Shown here: positions 1 to 8,852 of the stretch, piece by piece | Position numbering within the stretch: position 1 is the first letter of the stretch | How the letters are laid out: every line of letters starts with the position of its first letter | Source of the DNA: Bacteroidia bacterium | GTDB lineage: Bacteria > Bacteroidota > Bacteroidia > AKYH767-A > OLB10 | Reading direction: 5' to 3' | Assembly (NCBI GenBank): GCA_037045145.1 | Contig: JBAOIA010000011.1 | Location: 992,001 to 1,056,000 of the forward strand | Length of the DNA stretch: 64,000 nucleotides | The notes under the pieces: generated by a model | Told to the model about the DNA's origin: nothing | Seen by the model: the letters and a program-made list of their open reading frames with translations, nothing else | Database searches by the model: none | Made by a program: the position numbers and the translations under genes

Positions 1-3000
1 AATTACAAAAACAGAGTACATTCTTTCTCTTGTTGGAGATGGATGATTTGTTTCATGTTCCTGGTGGGAATGTGGACAACGAGCGCACAGGCGCAAACAA
101 CTATTACTACTACGTTTGCTAACAACAACGGTTCATCAGTTGTGGTATTTAGTGTGCAGAACAACAATCCTTATGCTATCATAATGACTGATATCGGTAG
201 TCATGCGGGAGTAACATCAACTTACACTTGCTATTTGTATGCCAAGGCGGCCACCTATAATGTAGCTCCAGGTGCAGCCGGAGCAATCACTGCTGCAAAT
301 GGTTGGAGTGTAGTAGCTTCGAACAGCAGTTTATCTCTTCCTGCAAATACTTCTGGAACCGGTAGTACGGCTTCGCCTTTTATAACAGGTATGAGTTATA
401 CGATTCCGGCAATGACACAAGTGCGACTTGCTTTACAATTAGCAACAGGAGCAGGGCTACCTCCATTTACAACTACTGCAGGAAGTCTTAGATACTCAAC
501 AGTGAGTGGTACTTGTTCATTTACCGGAGCAGGAGTTGATTTGAATTCTTGTGCAAGTTACGGTTATGGTGGAACATTATCTTCACCAACTAATACACCA
601 CGAGGCCTCGTAGGATATATTTCATTTATTCCAGCAGTACCATGTACTGGCACACCAACACCTGGAAATACAACGGCAAATGTTAATCCTGTATGTCCAA
701 GTTCTTCTTTCACATTAGGGTTACAAAATCCATCAAATGGAAGTGGAGTAACCTATCAGTGGCAATCATCTCCTGATAATATTACTTATACAAATATTAG
801 TGGTGCTACAAGCGCATCATATGCCTTAACTCAATCAGTGGACACCTGGTATCAATGTATAGTTACCTGTACCAACAGTGGACAGACTACTACATCTAAC
901 CCTTTACAGGTAACAACCAATCCGTTTTACAATTGCTATTGTACTTCCACTGCTACGAGTACAGCAGATGAAGATATATTAAACGTTACTTTCGGTTCGT
1001 TGAACAATACTTCTACCTGCTCTACTACTGGTACGGGTCCTGGCTCTGTGCTCAATATGTACAGCAACTATAGGAGTGGTGTAGGCGCACCTGCAGCACC
1101 TAGCGTAATGCAAGGCGATGTAGTACCGCTTTCTTTAGGTTTGGGTACTTGCGGAGGCAGCTACCCAAATACCGCTAAAGTATTTATAGACTGGAATCAG
1201 AACGGTTTGTTTACCGATGCCGGTGAAGAGGTTTATGTATCTACTTCTGGCTCGGGTGCACGCACCGTTACCGGCTCTGTTACTGTACCTTTGAGTGCCG
1301 TACCCGGCAATACCGCTATGCGTGTGGTTTTTGTTGAAACCAGTACACCATCTGTTGTTGTTCCTTGTGGTACTTATACATGGGGCGAAACCGAAGATTA
1401 TTTAATCAATGTAGTAGCCACTTCAGCTTGTAGCGGTGCTCCGGTTGCCGGCACGGCATCTGGCCCTGCAAGTATATGTCCGAGTATTGCCTTTACGGTA
1501 AGCACTTCGGGTGCTACTGTAGGTACAGGCATCAGTGGTCAGTGGTATTCCTCTACTGATGGAGGAAGCACTTGGTCGCCTATCAGCGGTGCTACCAGCA
1601 CAAGCTATAATGTAGCAGCCGGCATTTCGGTGCCTACTATGTATCAGTATGTGATTACTTGTAGTAATAGTGGCTTGAGTGCTACCAGTAACAATATAAG
1701 CATAGCTGTAAATCCTGTTAATGCGTGCTACTGTACACCTACTTCTACCAGCGCTACTTATGGTATTACTAATTTAACTACCACAAGTGGTATAGCTAAT
1801 ATCAATAATACGAGCCCTGGTGGTCAGGGATATGTAGATAATACAGCTCAAGTGGTGTCGCAACTTCAAGGTAGTAGTGTGAACTTTAGCTATACAGTAG
1901 TACCTACAGAAGGTGTAGGAATCTGGATAGACTGGAATCAAAATGGAAGCTTCTTAGATGCAGGTGAGCAAGTATATAGCTCAGGTGGATCTTATGTAAG
2001 TAGTGGTTCAGGAACTATCTCTGTGTCATTAAGCCAGCCTGCGGGCAATTACAGAATGCGTATCGTGGGTAACTGGCTCTCAACTTCTCCTACACCATGT
2101 GGTGACTTAGGTTCTGCAGGTTATGGTGAAGCAGAAGATTATACGTTTACGGTTATTCCTCTTAGCAACTGCTCAGGCACACCTGCACCCGGCAATACCT
2201 TGTCCAATCCAGCTACGGCTTGTATCGGACAAAATATTAATTTATCATTACAAAACAGTGTGGTAGGCGCAGGCATTACATTCGATTGGCAGTCATCACC
2301 GGATGGTGTAACTTGGACAAGTACCGGAGGTACATTACCTTCTTATACAACTACACAAAGTGCTGCTACATGGTATCAGTGCATTGTAACTTGTACCAAC
2401 AGTGGACAAAGTGCTACCTCAACACCTGTTCAGGTTACTATGAGTCCATTCTACAATTGTTATTGTACAACAGGACTTGGTGGCAGTTGTGCAATCAACT
2501 CATTGAGTAGTGTTGCCATTGCAACTACTACCTTAAACAATGTTACAGGTGGATGTACAGGAACATATAATTCATTCCCTGCATCAGGAAGCACTACTGC
2601 AAGTTTGGTTCCGGGTGTACCCTATACTATGACTGCAGGATGTATTTCCGGCAGCAACACTCAGGTAGCTATTTGGATAGACTATAATCAAAACGGAATA
2701 TTCGAAACAACAGAATATACCTTGATTAATGGAAATATTCCAAGCGGTGGCACAGGCAGTGGAACATTTACAATACCTATAACAGCCTTAAGTGGAAACA
2801 CCGGAATGCGAGTAAGAAGCGACTGGCAGGGAACAACAGCCTGGACATCTGCCGATGCATGTACTAACCGTACCTGGGGCGAAACAGAAGATTATACCAT
2901 TACTATATTGATTCCAAACTCTTGCTCCGGCACTCCTTCCTCGTCAGTTACCACAGCTTCAGTGGCCAGCGTTTGCCCCGGTGGTAACGTAAGTTTAGGT

Positions 3001-3288
3001 ACCAACCCTTTCTATACAGACGGTGGTTTAACTTTCGACTGGCAGAGTTCGCCTGATGGAATAACTTATACTTCAACAGGTATTACAAGTCAGACCTATA
3101 ACGTTACAGGTTTTTCAGCTACTACATGGTATCAATGTGTGGTTACTTGTACTAATGGTGGATTATCAACCACTTCAACACCAGTGCAGGTATTGTTAAA
3201 CCCATTTTATAATTGCTACTGTACAACAAGTTTACATTCATCTAGTACACCTTGTATTAATGAGATTGATTTAAATACGCTTAAGTAA
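1..3288 (+). CDS. Giant secreted GEVED / Ig-like repeat protein, N-terminal part (5' end off window, 3' end frameshifted)
   Basis: Secreted adhesin-like protein of the Bacteroidetes T9SS cargo type. The frame is open from base 1; the first ATG is at 43, but the residues from it (MICFMFLVGMW..AQAQ) lack a basic n-region, whereas the upstream in-frame codons add K and R residues, so the true start is probably just outside the window. After the signal peptide comes a beta-rich region of about 190 residues, then tandem modules of about 247 residues. Each has an Ig-like unit (WQSSPD..Y, WYQC.VTC) and a GEVED domain (D-W-N-Q-N-G, ending GE[TA]EDY; seen near residues 447, 694 and 946). The frame ends at TAA 3286-3288 in the middle of the fourth module. 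Skipping one base at 3283 restores reading into the downstream frame, so this and the next CDS are one gene. The GEVED family is known as a surface-protein domain; its ligand is unknown. Confidence 0.85.
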   Translation, partial: NYKNRVHSFSCWRWMICFMFLVGMWTTSAQAQTTITTTFANNNGSSVVVFSVQNNNPYAIIMTDIGSHAGVTSTYTCYLYAKAATYNVAPGAAGAITAANGWSVVASNSSLSLPANTSGTGSTASPFITGMSYTIPAMTQVRLALQLATGAGLPPFTTTAGSLRYSTVSGTCSFTGAGVDLNSCASYGYGGTLSSPTNTPRGLVGYISFIPAVPCTGTPTPGNTTANVNPVCPSSSFTLGLQNPSNGSGVTYQWQSSPDNITYTNISGATSASYALTQSVDTWYQCIVTCTNSGQTTTSNPLQVTTNPFYNCYCTSTATSTADEDILNVTFGSLNNTSTCSTTGTGPGSVLNMYSNYRSGVGAPAAPSVMQGDVVPLSLGLGTCGGSYPNTAKVFIDWNQNGLFTDAGEEVYVSTSGSGARTVTGSVTVPLSAVPGNTAMRVVFVETSTPSVVVPCGTYTWGETEDYLINVVATSACSGAPVAGTASGPASICPSIAFTVSTSGATVGTGISGQWYSSTDGGSTWSPISGATSTSYNVAAGISVPTMYQYVITCSNSGLSATSNNISIAVNPVNACYCTPTSTSATYGITNLTTTSGIANINNTSPGGQGYVDNTAQVVSQLQGSSVNFSYTVVPTEGVGIWIDWNQNGSFLDAGEQVYSSGGSYVSSGSGTISVSLSQPAGNYRMRIVGNWLSTSPTPCGDLGSAGYGEAEDYTFTVIPLSNCSGTPAPGNTLSNPATACIGQNINLSLQNSVVGAGITFDWQSSPDGVTWTSTGGTLPSYTTTQSAATWYQCIVTCTNSGQSATSTPVQVTMSPFYNCYCTTGLGGSCAINSLSSVAIATTTLNNVTGGCTGTYNSFPASGSTTASLVPGVPYTMTAGCISGSNTQVAIWIDYNQNGIFETTEYTLINGNIPSGGTGSGTFTIPITALSGNTGMRVRSDWQGTTAWTSADACTNRTWGETEDYTITILIPNSCSGTPSSSVTTASVASVCPGGNVSLGTNPFYTDGGLTFDWQSSPDGITYTSTGITSQTYNVTGFSATTWYQCVVTCTNGGLSTTSTPVQVLLNPFYNCYCTTSLHSSSTPCINEIDLNTLK
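1728..2450 (+). repeat. Near-identical intragenic module repeat, copy A
   Basis: This stretch covers a GEVED domain and the following Ig-like unit. It matches 3949-4668 at DNA level over about 720 bases with scattered substitutions and one 3-base length difference near 1980/4200. Other modules of the same gene are similar in protein but clearly diverged in DNA, so these two copies are a recent duplication or were homogenised by gene conversion. Confidence 0.8.
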
Positions 3289-3412
3289 CAATACAGCTGC
3301 TGCAGGTTGTGCATTACCCGCATATTCTTTCCAATCAGCAACAACAAATGTTCTTAAAGGAAGTACCTATACGTTTACAAGAGTAGCATCCGGTACCGGT
3401 GCATGGACAGGC

Positions 3413-6400
3413 TTGTGGATAGACTATGACCATAGCGGCACCTTTGATGTCAGTGAATATACTCAGATATCATCTACCACTACAGGAGTATTGACCAATA
3501 GCATATCATTACTTATTCCCGTTACTGCTTTAGATGGTAATACGGGAATGCGTATCCGCCAACGTACTGTTAATATGACAGCTGCTGATGCATGTACACA
3601 AAACTTTGGTTCGGGCGAAACAGAAGATTATACCATTAACATTCAATCACCGGCACCATGTAGCGGTACACCGGCAGCAGGTAATACAATATCTTCTGCA
3701 CCATCAGCTTGTGTAGGTGTTCCGATTAACTTAACTATATCAACAACGTACGCTCTGTCAGGCATCACTTATCAGTGGCAGTCTTCTACAGATGGTGTTA
3801 CTTATACCAACACCTCCGGAACCTTACCTACATACTCTGCAACACAGTCAGTCACTACCTGGTATCAATGTGTTGTAACATGTACCAATAGTGGGTTATC
3901 AATTACTACTACTCCAGTGCAGGTATTGCAAAATCTACCCAATAATTGCTATTGTACACCTACTTCTACAAGCGCGACTTATGGTATTACCAATTTTACT
4001 ACCACAGGTGGTGTAACTAATATTAATAATACGAGTACAGGTGGCCAAGGATATGTAAATAATACAGCTCAAGTGGTGTCGCAACTTCAAGGTAGTAGTG
4101 TGAATTTTAGTTATACAGTAGTACCTACAGAAGGTGTAGGAATCTGGATAGACTGGAATCAAAATGGAAGCTTCTTAGATGCAGGTGAGCAAGTATATAA
4201 TGCTGGAAGCTATGTAAGTAGTGGTTCAGGAACTATCTCTGTGCTATTAAGCCAACCTGCGGGCAATTACAGAATGCGTATCGTGGGTAACTGGCTCTCA
4301 ACTTCTCCTACGCCATGTGGTGACTTAGGTTCTGCAGGTTATGGTGAAGCAGAGGATTATACAATAAACGTTATTCCTCTTACCAACTGTACAGGCACAC
4401 CTTCCCCCGGAAATACCTTGTCCGATCAAGCTTCTGTTTGTTCAGGACAAAATTTTACACTTTCTCTACAAAACAATGTTGTAGCCACAGGCATTACATT
4501 CGATTGGCAATCATCACCCGATGGTGTAACCTGGACAAGTACCGGAGGAACATTACCTTCTTATACAACTACACAAAGTGCTACTACATGGTATCAGTGT
4601 ATAGTAACCTGTACCCTTAGCGGACAAAGTGCTACCTCAACACCTGTACAGGTAACCATGAATCCAATAGCCAGTTGCTATTGTGTTGCAGGTGCAACTA
4701 CTGCGGGTTGTTCAAGTGGCGATGAGTATATCGGTAATGTTACTCTCAACACTATCAATAATACAAGCACTTGCCAGCCTTCTGGAACGCAATACACTGA
4801 CTTTACAGCGATTTCTACCAATTTGATTATAGGTGATACGTATGTGGCATCAGTATTAACTCCAAATTATTTTGGTGGTGATCAGGCTGCAATATGGATT
4901 GACTTTAATCAGAATGGCACATTTGAGGTTCCTGCTGAGCAGTTTATCTTATCAGGTGGTGCCAGTGGTGTACCTTTCACAGGTAATATCACAATCCCCG
5001 GTAGTGCTTTAACAGGCAATACCCGCATGCGCGTGAGAATGGCGTATACCGGAACTTTAGCACCATGCGGTATTGTTACTTATGGTGAAGTAGAAGATTA
5101 TACAGTAAATATTTCTCCTTCTACATGTGTAATGGCACCTACCTATCCTGCCGATGCAGGCAGTGGTTGTGCCGATGCAGTTACAGGCAACATTACCCTT
5201 AGCTGGCCTGCATTATCCGGTGCAACAGGATATAATGTATTTTTTGGAACAACCAATCCTCCAACAACAATGGTTTCAACCAACCAGGTTGGATTAACAT
5301 ATAATGCAGACGTATCCGGTGGAGCACCTATTTATTATTGGATGGTAGTACCACAAATTTCAGGTGGCGGAAGCTCTTGTAATGTATGGTCATTTAGCGT
5401 ATCACCATCACCAGTTCCTGTAGCAGGCTCTGGAGGCGATATTTGTTTGGGTAATGACATCTTCCTGTCAGCAGACAACGTAGATCCGGGTCAGTTAACT
5501 GGCAACACCTATTCCTGGACAGGACCAAATTCATTTACAAGTCCTCTTCAGTATCCATCAATCAGCAGTCCAAATGCTACATACAGCGGAACATATAATG
5601 TAATTGTCACCAATCAGTATGGTTGTACAGCAAGCGCAAGCACGAGCTTAAATGTAAATGACAATCCAACATTAACAATAGATTCTCTGGTGAATGTAAG
5701 TTGTGCAGGCGGTAGTGATGGAATATTATACACATCTGCTGCAGGAGGCTTGGCCCCCTATGGCTATACCTCAGACTTTATAAACTTCAATTCAACAGGA
5801 GTGATGGGTAACCTGGCAACAGGAGCAACCACGGTTTATGTAAGTGACGGCAATGGCTGCCAGGCTCAAATAGTAGGCAACCTGACAGCAATAAGCACAG
5901 CACCTCCATCACAGTCGGTGGTAGTAACGCCAACGATAATAGGAATGCCAGCTTATGCATGTCCCGGAACAACAGCGAATCTGAGCATACCTGCAGTAGC
6001 AGGCGCAACGAAGTATATCTGGGATGGTCCATTCGGCACCTTCTTTAATGGTAATCCAATGAACCAGTCGCCCTATACAACGACCACACCAAGTGTACAG
6101 ATAACGTTCAGTTCATCAACCTCATCGTTTGTGAGTATAGGCGTTCAGGCAGCCAATGGTTGCGGAGCCTCACTTCGTAAAATCCAGAAGGTGAGATATC
6201 AGATAAGCACACCTAAGGAGATTACAGGAGCAACGACAATGTGTGCAAATACCAACGGCACCTATACGATAGCCCCGGTGACAGATGCCACAGGTTATCA
6301 GTGGATGATAACAGGCAATGCTACAGTAGTACCCAGTGGCACCTCAGTAGTAGTGTTCTTTGGACCGGGCTGGAATGGCGGTAACTTATGCGTAGCAGCA

Positions 6401-7489
6401 AAGACACCATGTTATACCACAGCGTATAAGTGTATGTACATAAGCAAGTCAGCATCAGCGTTGAATGCCATTACCGGGCCATTATCATCATGTCCAAACG
6501 AAGTACAGACCTTTAGTATAACACCATGTACAGGAGCAGCAAGCTACAACTGGACATTACCGGCAGGCGTTACCGGCAGCTCAACAACGAACAGCATCAC
6601 AGCCACTTTTGGTCCAACGTTTACGCATGGAGGCAACATCTGTGTAAGTGTGACAAGTATCTGCGGAGTAACCTCAGCGCCTAAGTGCAGAACGGTAGCT
6701 CAGGGTCTTCCTTCAGTACCGACAAGCATCAGTGGTATCACCAATGGATTGTGTAATCAGAGTGTTAACTACACGGTTCCATCAAGTCCGGGCGTTACCT
6801 ATAACTGGACAGCGCCAGGCAGTATCAGTGGCAATGGCAACAGTTCGGTGAATGTTACCTATGGCGCATTGACCACAGGTCAGTTATGTGTAACAGCGAG
6901 CAACAGTTGTGGAACAAGTGCAGCACGTTGTATTCCATTGAAGGGCTCACCAAACTCACCAATAGGCTTGACGGCCATACCAGCGAGCTGGTGTGCCAAT
7001 ACGCAGGGTATAGAGTTTACAGCAGACATCGGTAACACCACAGGCTCTTATACATTGTCATGGGGCTATCCATCGTCACCAACAGCAACGTATGTAGCAG
7101 GTGGAGGAAATTCAAATGCACTGACCTTAGATTGGGGCACAGGCAATGGCTCAGTGGTAGTGAATGCAAGCAATGGCTGCGGAACAGGATCAAAAGCATT
7201 TGCGGTGACCATAGGATGTAAGGAAGGCGAGTTGGCATCAGCCAATAGGCTTAATGTATATCCAAACCCAACGGCAGGCGTGTTGAATGTAGAATACACA
7301 GCAGAGAAAGGCAATGCACAGGTAACAGTGCTTGACCTGAGTGGTCGCGTAGTAATGACACAGACACATGCCAATGTAGCAGGACAGAATACACTACAAT
7401 TAGACCTGAGTAAGGTAGCTAAAGGCGCGTACATGTTGAATGTACAAACCAATGGCAGCAACAATCAGGTGAGAGTGGTAGTGGAGTAA
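3413..7489 (+). CDS. Giant secreted GEVED / Ig-like repeat protein, C-terminal part with T9SS type A sorting domain
   Basis: Continuation of the preceding gene; coding homology in this frame begins at about 3284, not at the ATG at 3413, which lies inside a GEVED domain. In order: the rest of module four (GETEDY near 3610-3630), modules five and six (GEAEDY near 4345, GEVEDY near 5085), a fibronectin-III-like unit (about 5120-5415), an Ig-like unit, an SprB-like repeat (about residues 752-818, CAGGSDG followed by GG.APY), about five PKD-like repeats with conserved Cys pairs, and a T9SS type A sorting domain over the last 80 residues (NVYPNPT..., DLSGRVV, KGAYMLNV). Joined with the first part it would exceed 2480 residues. 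A strong terminator follows. Role inferred: cell-surface or secreted adhesin exported by the Sec and T9SS routes. Confidence 0.85.
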   Translation: MWIDYDHSGTFDVSEYTQISSTTTGVLTNSISLLIPVTALDGNTGMRIRQRTVNMTAADACTQNFGSGETEDYTINIQSPAPCSGTPAAGNTISSAPSACVGVPINLTISTTYALSGITYQWQSSTDGVTYTNTSGTLPTYSATQSVTTWYQCVVTCTNSGLSITTTPVQVLQNLPNNCYCTPTSTSATYGITNFTTTGGVTNINNTSTGGQGYVNNTAQVVSQLQGSSVNFSYTVVPTEGVGIWIDWNQNGSFLDAGEQVYNAGSYVSSGSGTISVLLSQPAGNYRMRIVGNWLSTSPTPCGDLGSAGYGEAEDYTINVIPLTNCTGTPSPGNTLSDQASVCSGQNFTLSLQNNVVATGITFDWQSSPDGVTWTSTGGTLPSYTTTQSATTWYQCIVTCTLSGQSATSTPVQVTMNPIASCYCVAGATTAGCSSGDEYIGNVTLNTINNTSTCQPSGTQYTDFTAISTNLIIGDTYVASVLTPNYFGGDQAAIWIDFNQNGTFEVPAEQFILSGGASGVPFTGNITIPGSALTGNTRMRVRMAYTGTLAPCGIVTYGEVEDYTVNISPSTCVMAPTYPADAGSGCADAVTGNITLSWPALSGATGYNVFFGTTNPPTTMVSTNQVGLTYNADVSGGAPIYYWMVVPQISGGGSSCNVWSFSVSPSPVPVAGSGGDICLGNDIFLSADNVDPGQLTGNTYSWTGPNSFTSPLQYPSISSPNATYSGTYNVIVTNQYGCTASASTSLNVNDNPTLTIDSLVNVSCAGGSDGILYTSAAGGLAPYGYTSDFINFNSTGVMGNLATGATTVYVSDGNGCQAQIVGNLTAISTAPPSQSVVVTPTIIGMPAYACPGTTANLSIPAVAGATKYIWDGPFGTFFNGNPMNQSPYTTTTPSVQITFSSSTSSFVSIGVQAANGCGASLRKIQKVRYQISTPKEITGATTMCANTNGTYTIAPVTDATGYQWMITGNATVVPSGTSVVVFFGPGWNGGNLCVAAKTPCYTTAYKCMYISKSASALNAITGPLSSCPNEVQTFSITPCTGAASYNWTLPAGVTGSSTTNSITATFGPTFTHGGNICVSVTSICGVTSAPKCRTVAQGLPSVPTSISGITNGLCNQSVNYTVPSSPGVTYNWTAPGSISGNGNSSVNVTYGALTTGQLCVTASNSCGTSAARCIPLKGSPNSPIGLTAIPASWCANTQGIEFTADIGNTTGSYTLSWGYPSSPTATYVAGGGNSNALTLDWGTGNGSVVVNASNGCGTGSKAFAVTIGCKEGELASANRLNVYPNPTAGVLNVEYTAEKGNAQVTVLDLSGRVVMTQTHANVAGQNTLQLDLSKVAKGAYMLNVQTNGSNNQVRVVVE
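3949..4668 (+). repeat. Near-identical intragenic module repeat, copy B
   Basis: Partner of copy A at 1728-2450 (offset 2221 bases, then 2218 after a codon-sized length difference). The most conserved part runs from about 4060 to 4190, where long runs are identical. The two copies flank the frameshift near 3283, so recombination between them would delete the damaged module in frame. Confidence 0.8.
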
Positions 7490-7510
7490 ATTTTGGTTAA
7501 ATAAATTAAT

Positions 7511-7545
7511 AAGGGGCAGTGCGAAAGCACTGCCCCTTATTTTTG
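7511..7545 (+). terminator. Strong intrinsic terminator after the giant surface-protein gene
   Basis: Perfect 12-bp stem (AAGGGGCAGTGC at 7511-7522, GAAA tetraloop, GCACTGCCCCTT at 7527-7538) followed by ATTTTTG. It starts 21 bases after the stop codon at 7489. The A-rich left flank could give weak activity in the other direction too. Confidence 0.9.
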
Positions 7546-7557
7546 CCCTATAATTAA

Positions 7558-7731
7558 ATGATGAATGATAGAATAAAAATAGTAGGGGCAACTATAGATG
7601 ATTCAGCTGTACTGACTTTTATAGCTGCTACGACTTTTTATGATATTTATGGGATTTTTAATAAGCCGGAAACAATACAGCGAATATGGCTCAGTGATTC
7701 AGCACTTCGCAAATGCGCAAGGAGTTATTGA
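7558..7731 (+). pseudogene. Short ORF resembling the N-terminus of a GNAT acetyltransferase (probable remnant)
   Basis: A 57-codon frame from the ATG at 7558 to the TGA at 7729-7731. Its residues DDSAVLTFIAATTFYDIYG and NKPETIQ resemble the first helices of GNAT N-acetyltransferases (pattern: D...I..L...TF...F...N..E.....). The acetyl-CoA binding part is absent, so it would be inactive. It fills the only sizeable gap (7490-7813) between the giant gene and the SirB1-like gene. Nothing else is recognisable there apart from the terminator. It could also be a chance ORF. Confidence 0.35.
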
Positions 7732-7813
7732 AAAAAATATGTTGTAATTGAATTGGTGTAATGTAAACATGGTTTATTTAAATAGACTGCTCCCATCAGA
7801 CAGGAAGTGGTTT

Positions 7814-8704
7814 TTATATTTCCAACAATGCAAGTAAAATTTCTATTTCATCGGATTTCTCAGTCAGACCCGATTTGTTAAATGAGAAATTTAAGTTGTG
7901 TAAAATACGCCTTATGATATCTGTATTACTGCAGGGTGTTATAAACTTTTTATCAGGCTGAAGTTTCAGTTTTCGCAGATAAAGTTCAATTTCGTCCTTA
8001 CCGAATACAGAACCTCTGCTGAAAGCATTGATAAAAAATAAAATATTTTCTTCCGGAAAAGCATATTCGGCAAATTTATCTTTATATAATGTTTGATAAC
8101 ATAATACAAAATGTTCAGGTAGATTTACACCATAAACAGGAACATCGAGATCCTGTGCAACGATTGAATAAATAGCACATAATAAAATTGGATTGCCTCT
8201 TTTGCTTTCAATAACTGTATTGATAAAAGAGTTTTGAGGTGAATGGAAATTGGCTGTATTGCCATTGAAACCAAATTCAACAAAAAGAACCTGATTCAGA
8301 ATTCTGACTTGTTCTAAAGGGGTATCGGTAGGTTGAAGATTGTCCCAAACGCGTCTTCTTGCATCACTAAAAAATGTTCTGATAGAATCTTCGTCTAAGT
8401 CGGGATATTGATAACGCGCAACAGCTATTAAACCATCAAGTAAATTATTTTTATTGTGTGCTTTCCAGTTTGCTAGTTCTGATTTTACAGATTCAAACTG
8501 TATTTTATGTACAATGTTTTCAATTCGAGATTGTAACAAGGCATCGAGTGATTGACTCCACTTTTCTTCTAATAATGGAATGACAGGTTTGCCTATTTCC
8601 AAAAAATGACTCAGAAGTGATTCATAGATCGTTTCATCTTCATCATCAAGAAGACTAATCATGGCAAGCAACTCTTGATCGTTTGGTTTTTGATTTTCTG
8701 TCAT
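7814..8704 (-). CDS. SirB1-like transglutaminase-fold protein
   Basis: A 296-residue cytosolic protein. The C-terminal half has the SirB1/transglutaminase-like pattern: RGNPI at residues 169-173, followed by a hydrophobic helix with Cys176, and NLPEHF at 194-199, which stands where the family has G-[FV]-P-G-H-F. The first 100 residues are helical and acidic. The molecular activity of SirB1 relatives is not established; they are widespread and often sit near prmC or release-factor genes, and prmC is about 4 kb away here. The gene is transcribed alone and away from the THUMP methyltransferase gene. Start chosen at the ATG at 8704, with no alternative nearby. Confidence 0.75.
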   Translation of the reverse strand: MTENQKPNDQELLAMISLLDDEDETIYESLLSHFLEIGKPVIPLLEEKWSQSLDALLQSRIENIVHKIQFESVKSELANWKAHNKNNLLDGLIAVARYQYPDLDEDSIRTFFSDARRRVWDNLQPTDTPLEQVRILNQVLFVEFGFNGNTANFHSPQNSFINTVIESKRGNPILLCAIYSIVAQDLDVPVYGVNLPEHFVLCYQTLYKDKFAEYAFPEENILFFINAFSRGSVFGKDEIELYLRKLKLQPDKKFITPCSNTDIIRRILHNLNFSFNKSGLTEKSDEIEILLALLEI

Positions 8705-8826
8705 CAGTGCAAAGTTAAGTCAGATCGAAGATAATATTACAACGCTGGAATGAAAATTTTAATATTGTAAACAGCATATTTTAGTATCATTTGTTAAACT
8801 TTTTCAATGATGATTATACTAAAACA

Positions 8827-8834
8827 TACCTTTG
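8827..8834 (+). promoter_or_regulatory. Promoter -7 element (TACCTTTG) for the THUMP methyltransferase gene
   Basis: Exact match to the Bacteroidetes -7 consensus TAnnTTTG, 18 bases before the ATG at 8853. It overlaps a possible TTG start at 8832, which argues for the ATG as the real start. I do not see a clear -33 TTTG at the usual distance. Confidence 0.5.
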
Positions 8835-8852
8835 TGGCAAATTAATTTTTCG

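Noticed and set aside
3935..4162. Antisense frame of 75 codons in the GEVED repeats
   Set aside because: A shadow of the repeat-rich coding strand with no independent start context or recognisable domain.
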